This document shows positions 34,328 through 44,700 of a DNA stretch of 64,000 nt, piece after piece. The notes under the pieces were generated by a model. The model was given only the letters and a program-made list of their open reading frames with translations, was not told the origin of the DNA and searched no databases. A program made the position numbers and the translations under genes. Source of the stretch: CAVSWT01 sp963777515 (GTDB taxonomy: Bacteria; Bacteroidota; Ignavibacteria; Ignavibacteriales; Ignavibacteriaceae); assembly GCA_963777515.1 (NCBI GenBank), contig CAVZQU010000021.1, positions 1 through 64,000 of the forward strand. The letters are read 5' to 3'. The first letter of the stretch is position 1, and the number at the start of each line of letters is the position of its first letter.

Positions 34328-36421
34328 TTATGCAGTTGCTTTTTTTCCTAATGATTTTTCTGCAATTTCATCAGCGATTGATTTTGGAACTTCATAGTAA
34401 TGAGAAAATTGCATTGTATAAATTGCTCTGCCTTGTGTCATCGATCTTAGTATGGTAGCATAGCCAAACATTTCCGAAAGTGGTACAGTCGCTTTAATAA
34501 CCTGTGCATCTTTTCTTGCAGAGAATCCTTCAATCTTTCCTCTTCGGGAATTTAAATCCCCCATAACATCACCCAGGTATTCTTCCGGGGTAACAACTTC
34601 AACGCTCATTATCGGCTCCAATAAAACTGGTTTAGCTTTTCTGGCACCTTCCTTAAATGCCATTGAGCCGGCAACTTTAAATGAAATTTCATCTGAATCT
34701 ACATCATGATAAGAACCATCATAAATTTTTGCTTTAACATCTACTACAGGGAAACCTGCAACAACACCGTTTCTCATTGCTTCTTGAATACCAGCAGAAA
34801 CAGCAGGAATATATTCCTTTGGAACAACTCCTCCAACAATACCATTTACAAATTCGTAACCTTTTCCTGGTTCATTAGGGCCTAATTCAATCCAAACATG
34901 TCCATATTTCCCTCGACCGCCGGACTGTTTAACAAATTTACCTTCTGCATTCACAGTTTGTGTAATTGATTCGCGATAAGCTACCTGCGGTTTTCCAACA
35001 TTTGCTTCAACTTTAAATTCGCGTTTCATTCTATCAACTAATATTTCAAGATGAAGTTCGCCCATGCCGCTAATTAAAGTCTGTCCGGTCTCATCATCAA
35101 CTTTTACTCTAAAAGTTGGATCTTCATCAGATAATTTAACTAACGATTCAGACAACTTATCCTGGTCAGCTTTTGTCTTAGGTTCAATCGCAATCTGGAT
35201 AACCGGCTCAGGGAATATAATCTTTTCTAATAATACCGGGTCATCTTCCGAACATAACGTATCACCAGTTCTTGTATATTTTAAACCAACAGCAGCGGCA
35301 ATATCTCCAGCTCTTACTTCATCAATTTCTTCTCTATGATTTGCGTGCATTTGCAGTAATCTGCTAATTCTTTCTTTCTTTTCACTTACAGAGTTGTAAA
35401 TATATGATCCAGCTTTTAATGTTCCGGAATAAACTCTGAAGAATGTCAATTTACCAACATAAGGATCGTTTGCTATTTTAAAAGCTAACGCTGTAAACTT
35501 TTCATCCTTATCAATTTTTCTCTTTATATTATCGTTAATTCCGATATGGTGTGCTTCAATAGACTTGAAATCTATTGGAGCAGGCAAAAAGTCAACTACA
35601 GAATCTAATAGTTTCTGAACACCTTTATTCTTAAAGGCAGAGCCACAAAGCACCGGAATAATTTTTAATTCAATAGTAGCTTTTCTAAGAACTGTTTTAA
35701 TTTCATCTTCAGTTATTTCCTTACCCTCAAGATATTTTTCAAGCAGAGTATCGTCAACATCTGATACAGCTTCAAGCATTTGAGTACGGTATTTATTTGC
35801 TGTTTCAACTAAATCATGAGGTATTTCAATTTCATCATAAGTTGCACCAAAAGTTTCATCGTGGTACATTCTTGCTTTGAAAGACATTAAATCAATAACA
35901 CCAGAAAAAATATCACCTTCACCAATCGGTAAAGTTAATGGAACAGCGTTTGCGCCTAATCTTTCCTTCATCATATTCACAGCATTATAAAAATCAGCAC
36001 CTGTTCTGTCCATTTTATTTATGAAAGCAATTCTTGGCACTTTATATTTATCAGCTTGTCTCCATACAGTTTCTGACTGTGGTTCAACACCGCCAACAGC
36101 GCAAAACAAAGCAACAGCACCATCTAAAACTCTTAGTGATCTTTCAACCTCAACAGTAAAATCAACGTGTCCGGGAGTGTCAATAATATTTATCTGGTGA
36201 TCATTCCAAAAACAGGTTGTTGCAGCACTTGTTATTGTAATACCACGTTCCTTTTCCTGCTCCATCCAATCCATTGTTGCTGCACCGTCATGAACTTCAC
36301 CAAGTCGATGTAATTTACCCGTATAGTATAATATTCTTTCAGTAGTAGTGGTTTTTCCCGCATCAATATGCGCCATTATACCAATATTTCTTACCTTCTC
36401 TATTTTAGTTTTTACAGCCAT
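34328..36421 (-). CDS. fusA: Translation elongation factor G
   Basis: The 697-residue translocase GTPase has the P-loop AHIDAGKTTTTERIL, RGITITSAA, DTPGHVDFT and NKMDR, plus the domain IV/V C-terminus (SGGRGKYGHVWIE; GDLNSRRGKIEG). Its order rpsG-fusA-tuf is standard. Confidence 0.98.
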   Translation of the reverse strand: MAVKTKIEKVRNIGIMAHIDAGKTTTTERILYYTGKLHRLGEVHDGAATMDWMEQEKERGITITSAATTCFWNDHQINIIDTPGHVDFTVEVERSLRVLDGAVALFCAVGGVEPQSETVWRQADKYKVPRIAFINKMDRTGADFYNAVNMMKERLGANAVPLTLPIGEGDIFSGVIDLMSFKARMYHDETFGATYDEIEIPHDLVETANKYRTQMLEAVSDVDDTLLEKYLEGKEITEDEIKTVLRKATIELKIIPVLCGSAFKNKGVQKLLDSVVDFLPAPIDFKSIEAHHIGINDNIKRKIDKDEKFTALAFKIANDPYVGKLTFFRVYSGTLKAGSYIYNSVSEKKERISRLLQMHANHREEIDEVRAGDIAAAVGLKYTRTGDTLCSEDDPVLLEKIIFPEPVIQIAIEPKTKADQDKLSESLVKLSDEDPTFRVKVDDETGQTLISGMGELHLEILVDRMKREFKVEANVGKPQVAYRESITQTVNAEGKFVKQSGGRGKYGHVWIELGPNEPGKGYEFVNGIVGGVVPKEYIPAVSAGIQEAMRNGVVAGFPVVDVKAKIYDGSYHDVDSDEISFKVAGSMAFKEGARKAKPVLLEPIMSVEVVTPEEYLGDVMGDLNSRRGKIEGFSARKDAQVIKATVPLSEMFGYATILRSMTQGRAIYTMQFSHYYEVPKSIADEIAEKSLGKKATA

Positions 36422-36457
36422 CTAAGTCTATTTATCCTTTTCTTCCTCTAATTATCT

Positions 36458-36925
36458 TTACCATTTAAAGTGAGCAAAAGCTTTATTTGCTTCTGCCATT
36501 TTATGAACATCTTCTTTTTTCTTTACAGCAGATCCTTCATTATTTGAAGCTGAAATTAATTCTGCAGCTAACTTCTGAGCCATTGATTTATCATTTCTAG
36601 CTCTAGCGTATGTTTTAATCCATCTCAAAGCCAAGGCTGTTCTTCTTTCAGGCCTAACTTCTGTAGGAACCTGGTAAGTTGCACCACCGACTCTTCTACT
36701 TCTAACTTCTATTATCGGCTGTGTATTATTCAAAGCTTTTTTATAAACATCCAGTGCATCTTTTTTTGTTCTTTCTTGAATAATATCAAATGCGCCATAT
36801 ACTACACTTCTAGCAACAGATTTTTTTCCATCATACATAATGGAATTAACCAGCTTTGAAACCAATACATCATTAAATTTAGGATCTGGTTTTAAATATT
36901 TTTTTTCTGCTCTTTTCTTTCTCAT
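36458..36925 (-). CDS. rpsG: 30S ribosomal protein S7
   Basis: A 155-residue uS7 (DPKFNDVLVSKLVNSIMYDG; VGGATYQVPTEVRPERRTAL) that nucleates assembly of the 30S head. It lies two bases after rpsL. Confidence 0.98.
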   Translation of the reverse strand: MRKKRAEKKYLKPDPKFNDVLVSKLVNSIMYDGKKSVARSVVYGAFDIIQERTKKDALDVYKKALNNTQPIIEVRSRRVGGATYQVPTEVRPERRTALALRWIKTYARARNDKSMAQKLAAELISASNNEGSAVKKKEDVHKMAEANKAFAHFKW

Positions 36926-36927
36926 AA

Positions 36928-37308
36928 TTATTTAGCCGCCTTAGGTTTTTTAGCTCCATATTTTGATCTGCTTTTTTTCCTATCTTCAACGCCACTTGTA
37001 TCTAGTGTGCCTCTAATAATATGATAACGTACACCAGGCAGATCTTTAACTCTTCCGCCTCTAATTAAAACGATAGAGTGTTCTTGAAGATTGTGGCCTT
37101 CTCCAGGAATATATGCAGTAACTTCCATACTGTTAGTAAGCCTAACTCTTGCAACTTTTCTTAATGCGGAGTTTGGTTTCTTAGGTGTCGTAGTATATAC
37201 TCTTGTGCATACTCCTCTTTTCTGCGGGCATGCATCAAGTGCCGGAGCTTTATTCTTTGCTAATATTTGAACACGGCCTTTTCTAACTAACTGATTTATT
37301 GTAGGCAC
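36928..37308 (-). CDS. rpsL: 30S ribosomal protein S12
   Basis: A 126-residue uS12 of the decoding centre (MPTINQLVRKGR; TTPKKPNSALRKVARVRLTN; GVRYHIIRGTLDTSG). The start is a GTG at 37308 preceded by AGGAG. The K residues of KKPNS, where streptomycin-resistance mutations fall in other bacteria, are wild type. First gene of the str operon. Confidence 0.98.
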   Translation of the reverse strand: MPTINQLVRKGRVQILAKNKAPALDACPQKRGVCTRVYTTTPKKPNSALRKVARVRLTNSMEVTAYIPGEGHNLQEHSIVLIRGGRVKDLPGVRYHIIRGTLDTSGVEDRKKSRSKYGAKKPKAAK

Positions 37309-37353
37309 AAACTTCTCCTAAACTTTGTCAACCTTAAAAAATTTCAGACTCCT

Positions 37354-37382
37354 AATATAGGAGTTGATCAAAATTTTGTCAA
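37354..37382 (-). promoter_or_regulatory. Promoter of the str operon with overlapping palindrome
   Basis: On the minus strand a perfect TTGACA (37377-37382) is followed after 17 bases by TATATT (37354-37359), an excellent sigma-70-type promoter. It would start transcription about 40 bases before rpsL. The -10 lies within a perfect palindrome, ACTCCTA-TAT-TAGGAGT (37350-37366 region), which could be an operator or a 5'-end hairpin. Confidence 0.65.
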
Positions 37383-37426
37383 GAAATATGAACATTATTA
37401 TTCATCTTTTTTGACTATAGACAAAA

Positions 37427-37460
37427 AAGCCAGGTTAATTGAACTTTATTAACCTGACTT
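37427..37460 (-). terminator. Terminator of the rpoBC operon
   Basis: On the minus strand, AAGTCAGGTTAAT and ATTAACCTGGCTT pair in a long stem followed by TTTT, 12 bases after the rpoC stop. It separates rpoBC from the str promoter. Confidence 0.85.
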
Positions 37461-37471
37461 TTAATTATAAA

Positions 37472-40400
37472 TTATTGCGCTTGAACTTGTTCTGTCTGTT
37501 CAGTTTCCTCTGTTTTATCTTCTACAACCTCTTCAGATTCAAGAAGTACATTTCTATACTTTTTGATACCTGTACCGGCCGGGATTAAATGACCCATAAC
37601 CACATTTTCTTTTAAGCCTAATAAGTAATCAACTTTGGCTTCAGTTGCGGCATTTGCCAGAACTTTTGTTGTTTCCTGGAATGATGCAGCAGAGATGAAA
37701 CTTTCAGTAGAAAGTGCAGCTTGAGTAATTCCAAGAAGAATATGTTCAAAGGTTGCCGGGTCAGCATCTCTGGCAACAATTGTTTTCTTATTTTTCTTCT
37801 TAAGATCTGCGTTAATTTCTCTGAGTTTGCTTCTTGAAATTAACTGTGTATCCTTATACTTGGAATCACCTTTGTCCTCTATAAAGGCCATCGACATTAT
37901 TTTATTGTTTTCTTCGATAAATTCATTTCTATCAACTATATCTTCTTCAAGGAATTTAGTATCACCAGGGGAAACAATTTTTATTTTCTGCAGCATCTGG
38001 CGAACAATAACCTCTATGTGCTTATCATTTATCTTAACACCCTGTAAACGGTAAACATCCTGAATTTCATTTACAAGATATTCTTGAACGGCACTTGTTC
38101 CTTTAATCTTCAAAATGTCATGAGGATTAATTGGACCATCCGTAATTTTTTCGCCGGCTGGTATTTCATCACCTTCTTGAACCAAGATATGTTTTCCTAA
38201 AGGAACATTATATTTCTTTTCATCAGAACCATCAGGCGCGGTTACAAATATTTCTCTTGAGCCTTTTTTCCTTGCTCCAAATTTTACATTTCCTTCAATT
38301 TCAGATACAATTGAAGATTCCTGAGGGCTTCTTGCTTCAAAAAGCTCTGTAACCCTTGGAAGACCACCAGTAATATCACGGCTCTTTGTAGCTTGTTTTG
38401 AAATCTTTGCCAGAATAGTACCGGCAACAACACTCTCACCTTCATCAACAGATAAGTAAGCACGAGTAGGGATATTGAATGATTTCTTCGTTCCATCCTC
38501 AGATTCAATTGCAATACTTGGAGTCAAAGTTTTATCTTTTGATTCAATTACAACTTTTTGTACGTGGCCTGTTTGTTCATCTGTTACCTGCTGTAAAGTT
38601 GCACCTTCAACCAAATCGACGAACCTTACTCTACCAGGAATATCTGAAAGAATAACTGCATTATACGGATCGTGATTATATAACGGAGTACGTTTCTTAA
38701 CGGCTTGTCCGTCATTAACAACAATCTCTGAGCCATAAGGCACATCATATTTTTTAATCTGCCTATTGTTCTCATCATAAACTCCAAGAACACCTCTTCT
38801 GCCTGTAACAACTTTTACCGTTCCCATAAAATCTGATTTTTCAACAAATGAAATATGTTCGTATTTGACTATACCTTCAGATGCTGATTCAACCTGTGAC
38901 TGGCTTGCAATTCTTGAAGAAGTACCACCAAGGTGGAAGGTTCTAAGAGTAAGCTGAGTTCCAGGTTCACCGATTGATTGAGCTGCAACAATACCAACTG
39001 CTTCACCAATTTCAACTATCTTTCCGGTAGTCAGGTTTCTACCATAACATTTAGCACAAACACCGCGTTTCGATTCACAAGTAAGTACGGTTCTTATATA
39101 AACAGAATCTATACTTGCATCTTCTATTCTATCGGCAATATCTTCTGTAATTATATCACCGGCTGCAATAATTAATTCATCTGTTTTAGGATCATATACA
39201 TCTTCTTGAGCAGTTCTTCCTGTAATTCTTTCACCAAGAGGCTCTCTTTCCTGCTCAACATCTTTGATTGCTGTAACTTCTATACCTAAAATAGTTCCGC
39301 AATCAATTTCAGTTATTATAACATCTTGAGAAACGTCAACCAATCTACGTGTTAAATAACCGGCATCAGCAGTTTTCAACGCTGTATCTGCCAAACCTTT
39401 TCTTGCACCGTGAGTTGAAATAAAATACTCAAGTACGGTTAAGCCTTCTTTGAAGTTTGCCACAATCGGGTTCTCGATAATTTCACCTGCTTGACCAGAT
39501 AAACTTTTTTGAGGTTTCATCATCAAGCCTCTCATACCGGCTAACTGGCGAACCTGCTCTTGTGAACCTCTAGCACCGGAGTCAACCATCATATGGAGAG
39601 AATTAAATCCGTGATTATGGCCTCTAATTTTTTCCATTAAGGCTCGGGCAACATCATTGGTAGTATGTGTCCAAACGTCAATGATTTTATTGTAACGTTC
39701 AGCATCTGTAATAACACCTTGCTCATGTTCATTCAAGATTGCTTCTACCTTTTTATTAGCCTTTGATATAAGATTTACTTTTTCTTCAGGTATAATCATA
39801 TCTGCATAGCTAACTGATAAACCACCGGCAGTTGAGTATCTGAATCCAATATCTTTTAAATCATCAAGGAATTTTGATGTAACTTTATTTCCCATTTTAA
39901 TAAACATTTTGCCGATAAATCCGCCGAATGTTTTCTTAATTAGAAGCTGGTTAAAAAATCCCATTTCTTTAGGAACTATTTGATTAAAAATTACTCTTCC
40001 AACTGTCGTGTCAATAAACTTTCCATCAATTCTAACTTTAATTTTTGCATGAAGAGCAACAACTTTAGAATTATATGCAATTATAACTTCTTCTGCAGAG
40101 CCAAAAGTCATTCCTTCACCTTTCTCACCTTCTTTATATTTGGTGAGATAGTAACAACCTAAAACTATATCTTGAGTAGGTACAACAATCGGGCTGCCGT
40201 TTTGAGGTGATAAAATGTTGTGACTGCTTAACATTAATAAAGCAGCCTCTAATTGAGCTTCATAAGATAGAGGAACGTGAACAGCCATCTGGTCACCGTC
40301 AAAGTCTGCGTTGAATGCTGTACAAACCATTGGATGAAGCTGAATAGCCCGGCCATCGATCAAGATTGGCTGGAATGCTTGTATACCTAACCTATGCAAT

Positions 40401-41716
40401 GTAGGCGCACGGTTAAGCAGTATAGGATGTCCTTCAATTATCTTTGCAAGAATATCCCAAATCATAGGATCTTTTCTATCAACAACTTTTCTTGCACTTT
40501 TAACTGTTTTGTTATGTCCTCTTTCAATCAATTTTTTAATAATGAATGGTTTGAACAACTCAACAGCCATATCTTTTGGCAAACCACATTGGTGAAGCTT
40601 TAATTCAGGACCTACAACGATAACTGAACGGCCTGAATAATCAACTCTTTTTCCTAAAAGATTCTGACGGAAACGTCCTTGTTTTCCTTTAAGCATGTCA
40701 CTTAAAGATTTTAATGGACGGTTGCTGTCACTTCTAACAGCACTGCCGCGGCGCGAATTATCAAACAAAGCATCAACTGCTTCTTGAAGCATTCTTTTTT
40801 CGTTTCTAAGAATCACTTCAGGAGCTTTAATATCTATTAATCTTTTTAAACGGTTATTTCTAATTATTACTCTTCTATAAAGATCATTCAAATCTGAAGT
40901 TGCAAACCTGCCGCCTTCAAGCGGAACCAAAGGCCTTAATTCAGGAGGAATTACAGGGATATAGCTTAGAACCATCCATTCAGGCCTATTTGCTATTTTA
41001 CCTTCGGCTTCTTTGAATGCCTCAAGAACTCTTAATCTTTTAAGAAGGTCTGTTTTCTTTTGTTGAGATGTTTCTTGTTTTAATTGATCTCTTAGTGCCT
41101 TTGATAACTTTTCAACATCAGTGTTCTTAAGAATTTCTTTTACTGCATCACCACCGATTTTAGCAACGAATTTTTTAGGATCATCATCATCTAATTTTTC
41201 ATTACCCTGCGGAAGTGAGTTCATTACTTCAAAGTATTGATCTTCAGAAATTAAATCCAACCTGCTTAATCCAGTAGGGCCTGGATTAATTACAACATAA
41301 GATTCATAATATATAATTTTCTCTAATTCTTTTAAGCTTACACCAATAATGTTTCCAATTTTAGATGGCTGGGCACGGAAGAACCAAATATGTACAACAG
41401 GAACAGCCAAACCAATGTGTCCCATTCTTTCACGGCGCACGCTTTTTTGAGTTACTTCTACACCGCATCTATCGCAGATGATACCCTTGTAACGGATTCT
41501 TTTATACTTTCCACAAAAACATTCCCAATCGCGGGTAGGCCCGAATATTTTTTCACAGAACAAGCCGTCTTTTTCAGGCCGGAATGAACGGTAGTTAATT
41601 GTTTCCGGTTTAGTTACCTCTCCATAAGATCTTGATAGTATTTCATCAGGGCTTGCTAAACTTATAGTGATACTGTTTATATCACGCATTGCATTTTCTT
41701 GAACTCTATAAGGCAT
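37472..41716 (-). CDS. rpoC: DNA-directed RNA polymerase subunit beta'
   Basis: The 1414-residue subunit carries the catalytic Mg site NADFDGDQM, the N-terminal zinc cysteines (CFCGKYK...CDRCGVE) and the second zinc cluster (CESKRGVCAKCYGRN). The trigger-loop region (LRTFHLGGTSS) is also present. The final 30 residues are acidic and glutamine-rich. It lies 44 bases after rpoB. Confidence 0.98.
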   Translation of the reverse strand: MPYRVQENAMRDINSITISLASPDEILSRSYGEVTKPETINYRSFRPEKDGLFCEKIFGPTRDWECFCGKYKRIRYKGIICDRCGVEVTQKSVRRERMGHIGLAVPVVHIWFFRAQPSKIGNIIGVSLKELEKIIYYESYVVINPGPTGLSRLDLISEDQYFEVMNSLPQGNEKLDDDDPKKFVAKIGGDAVKEILKNTDVEKLSKALRDQLKQETSQQKKTDLLKRLRVLEAFKEAEGKIANRPEWMVLSYIPVIPPELRPLVPLEGGRFATSDLNDLYRRVIIRNNRLKRLIDIKAPEVILRNEKRMLQEAVDALFDNSRRGSAVRSDSNRPLKSLSDMLKGKQGRFRQNLLGKRVDYSGRSVIVVGPELKLHQCGLPKDMAVELFKPFIIKKLIERGHNKTVKSARKVVDRKDPMIWDILAKIIEGHPILLNRAPTLHRLGIQAFQPILIDGRAIQLHPMVCTAFNADFDGDQMAVHVPLSYEAQLEAALLMLSSHNILSPQNGSPIVVPTQDIVLGCYYLTKYKEGEKGEGMTFGSAEEVIIAYNSKVVALHAKIKVRIDGKFIDTTVGRVIFNQIVPKEMGFFNQLLIKKTFGGFIGKMFIKMGNKVTSKFLDDLKDIGFRYSTAGGLSVSYADMIIPEEKVNLISKANKKVEAILNEHEQGVITDAERYNKIIDVWTHTTNDVARALMEKIRGHNHGFNSLHMMVDSGARGSQEQVRQLAGMRGLMMKPQKSLSGQAGEIIENPIVANFKEGLTVLEYFISTHGARKGLADTALKTADAGYLTRRLVDVSQDVIITEIDCGTILGIEVTAIKDVEQEREPLGERITGRTAQEDVYDPKTDELIIAAGDIITEDIADRIEDASIDSVYIRTVLTCESKRGVCAKCYGRNLTTGKIVEIGEAVGIVAAQSIGEPGTQLTLRTFHLGGTSSRIASQSQVESASEGIVKYEHISFVEKSDFMGTVKVVTGRRGVLGVYDENNRQIKKYDVPYGSEIVVNDGQAVKKRTPLYNHDPYNAVILSDIPGRVRFVDLVEGATLQQVTDEQTGHVQKVVIESKDKTLTPSIAIESEDGTKKSFNIPTRAYLSVDEGESVVAGTILAKISKQATKSRDITGGLPRVTELFEARSPQESSIVSEIEGNVKFGARKKGSREIFVTAPDGSDEKKYNVPLGKHILVQEGDEIPAGEKITDGPINPHDILKIKGTSAVQEYLVNEIQDVYRLQGVKINDKHIEVIVRQMLQKIKIVSPGDTKFLEEDIVDRNEFIEENNKIMSMAFIEDKGDSKYKDTQLISRSKLREINADLKKKNKKTIVARDADPATFEHILLGITQAALSTESFISAASFQETTKVLANAATEAKVDYLLGLKENVVMGHLIPAGTGIKKYRNVLLESEEVVEDKTEETEQTEQVQAQ

Positions 41717-41760
41717 AATTTTTATCTCCTAATTTCTTAAGTGAAATTTATATTCAATGA

Positions 41761-44700
41761 TTAATTAATTGTTATATCAAGACCCAAGCCTTGAAGTTCT
41801 TTAATTAACACATTGAATGATTCAGGAATATTCGGCTCCTGTAAGTTTTCACCCTTAACAATCGCTTCGTAAGCTTTCGCTCTACCAGCCACGTCATCAC
41901 TTTTTATAGTTAAAATTTCCTGAAGAATATGTGAAGCTCCGTAGCCTTCCAAAGCCCAAACCTCCATTTCTCCAAATCTTTGCCCGCCAAACTGTGCTTT
42001 ACCGCCTAAAGGCTGCTGTGTAATCAATGAGTATGGCCCAATAGACCTTGCATGAATTTTATCATCAACAAGGTGGCTAAGCTTCAGCATATAAATATAT
42101 CCGCAGGTTACTTGTTGATGGAATTTCTCACCGCTTCTTCCATCATAAAGATCAGTTTTACTTCCTTTTTCTAATCCAGCTTTTTCCAGCCATTCATCAA
42201 CATCTTCTATCTTTGCACCGTCAAAAATTGGAGTAGCAAACTTAACTCCTAATTTTTTACCTGCCCATCCTAAAGCTGTTTCATAAAGCTGACCTAAATT
42301 CATACGGGAAGGTACGCCAAGCGGATTTAATACTATATCCACATGTGTTCCATCCGGCAAGAAAGGCATATCTTCAATCGGAACTATTTTGGCTACAACA
42401 CCTTTGTTCCCATGTCTTCCTGCCATTTTATCACCTACAGAAAGCTTACGTTTTTTAGCTACATAAACTTTTGCAAGTTGAACAATTCCCGGAGGAAGCT
42501 CATCGCCGCTGGTTATTTTTATTTTTTCACGTTTATAATCTTCTTCCAGAACAGCCAGTACATTAAAATAATTTTTATATAGAGTATTTACATGATTGTT
42601 TTTACTTTTTGATTCAAACCAATCAAGTGTATAATCCAACTTAGTAATATCATCCAAAGAAGAATAAGTTGAATCCTTGATTGCAGTTCCGCTTCTTAAA
42701 ACTATACTTCCATCAAGATCACGAATACCAGTTGCAGTTAAACCATCCGTTAGCTTGGTTAATTTTTCTACCAGCTTATTATAATGTTCTGTTAATGCCT
42801 GTTTATGATCATATTCTAAATTTTCAAGCTGTTTCTTTTCAATCTTTTTAGTTTCATTATCTCTTCTTTTTCTGCTGAATAATCTTGTCTTTATTACCGT
42901 ACCTTTTAATCCAGGAGGTGCTTTCAATGATGCATCTTTAACATCACCGGCTTTATCTCCAAATATTGCCCTTAATAATTTTTCTTCAGGTGTCGGATCA
43001 GTTTCTCCTTTTGGGGTAATCTTTCCAATTAAAATATCACCTTCTTTTACTTCTGCACCTTCGCGGATAATTCCATTTTCATCAAGGTTCTTAACTGATT
43101 CTTCGCTTACGTTAGGAATTTCTCTTGTTAATTCTTCTTCACCACGTTTTGTTTCTCTAACCTGTAATTCAAATTCTTCAATGTGAATTGAAGTATAAAC
43201 ATCTTCACTTACTATTCTTTCACTTATAATAATAGCATCTTCAAAATTATAACCACGCCAGGGCATAAATGCCACAAGCACATTTCTACCAAGCGCTAAA
43301 TCACCGCCATCCGTTGATGTCCCGTCAGCTATAACTTCATTTATTACAACTTTTTGCCCTTCTTGAACAATCGGTCTTTGGTTTACACATGTTTCCTGAT
43401 TTGTACCGTTGAACTTAGCAAGATGATAAGTTACTCTTTTTACGTCGTCAAAAGTTGTTAATGCATCTACACTGTTTGGATTAATGTCATAACGAACTGT
43501 AATTTTATCTGAATCAACATATTCAATAGTTCCATTATCTTCAGCAATTATAACAGAACGTGAATCAGACGCTAATTTTCTTTCCATTCCTGTACCAACA
43601 ATAGGTGCTTCAGGGCGAAGTAAAGGAACAGCTTGACGCTGCATGTTAGAACCCATCAAAGCTCTGTTAGCATCATCATGTTCAAGGAATGGAATTAAAG
43701 CAGCTGCAGCACTTACTAATTGTGCCGGAGCTACGTCCATATATTGAATATGATCTGGAGTTACAATCGGGAAATCACCTCTATTTCTTGATTTAACTCT
43801 TTCATTCACGAATTTCTGCTGGTCAGTTAATTGAGCATTTGCCTGTGCAATTGTAAATTGATCTTCCTGTTCAGCAGTTAAATATTCAACTTCACTTGAT
43901 ACTTTACCTTTTTCAACTTTTCTATATGGCGTTACTAAAAATCCATATCTATTAACTTTTGCATAAATTGTAAGCGAAGAGATAAGTCCAATGTTCGGAC
44001 CTTCAGGGGTTTCAATCGGGCAAAGACGGCCGTAATGTGTGTAGTGAACGTCTCGAACTTCAAATCCGGCACGCTCTCTTGTTAAACCGCCAGGGCCTAA
44101 AGCAGACATTCTTCTTTTATGTGTCAATTCAGCAAGAGGATTAGTTTGATCCATAAACTGAGATAACTGATTTGTTCCGAAGAATGCATTTATGACGCTG
44201 CTTATTGTTCTTGCATTTACTAAATCTTGCGGAGTAAAACTTTCAGTATCGCGCATGTTCATACGTTCTTTAATTGTACGAGCCATTCTTGCCATACCAA
44301 TATTAAACTGCTGCTGTAATTGTTCGCCAACGGTTCTAATTCTTCTATTTCCTAAATGATCTATATCATCAACATTTTGGTGGCCTAATCTAAGCTCAAT
44401 TATATATTTCATAATTTCAATTATATCTTCAACAGTAAGAACTGTTTTAGTTTCTTCAATTTTTAATTTGAGCTTATCATTCATCCTATGACGGCCAACA
44501 TCGCCTAAATCATATCTTTTATCATTAAAGAAAAGCTTATCAATTAATGATTGTGCAGTATCAAGATCAGGAGCTTCACCAGAACGGAGTTGTCTATAAA
44601 TTGCAAACAAAGCTTCTTCCCGGGTATGAGATGTATCTTTACGAAGAGTATTTACAATTAAATCCTGATCCGGAGAAACTTCAGAAGTTATTAATTTAAT

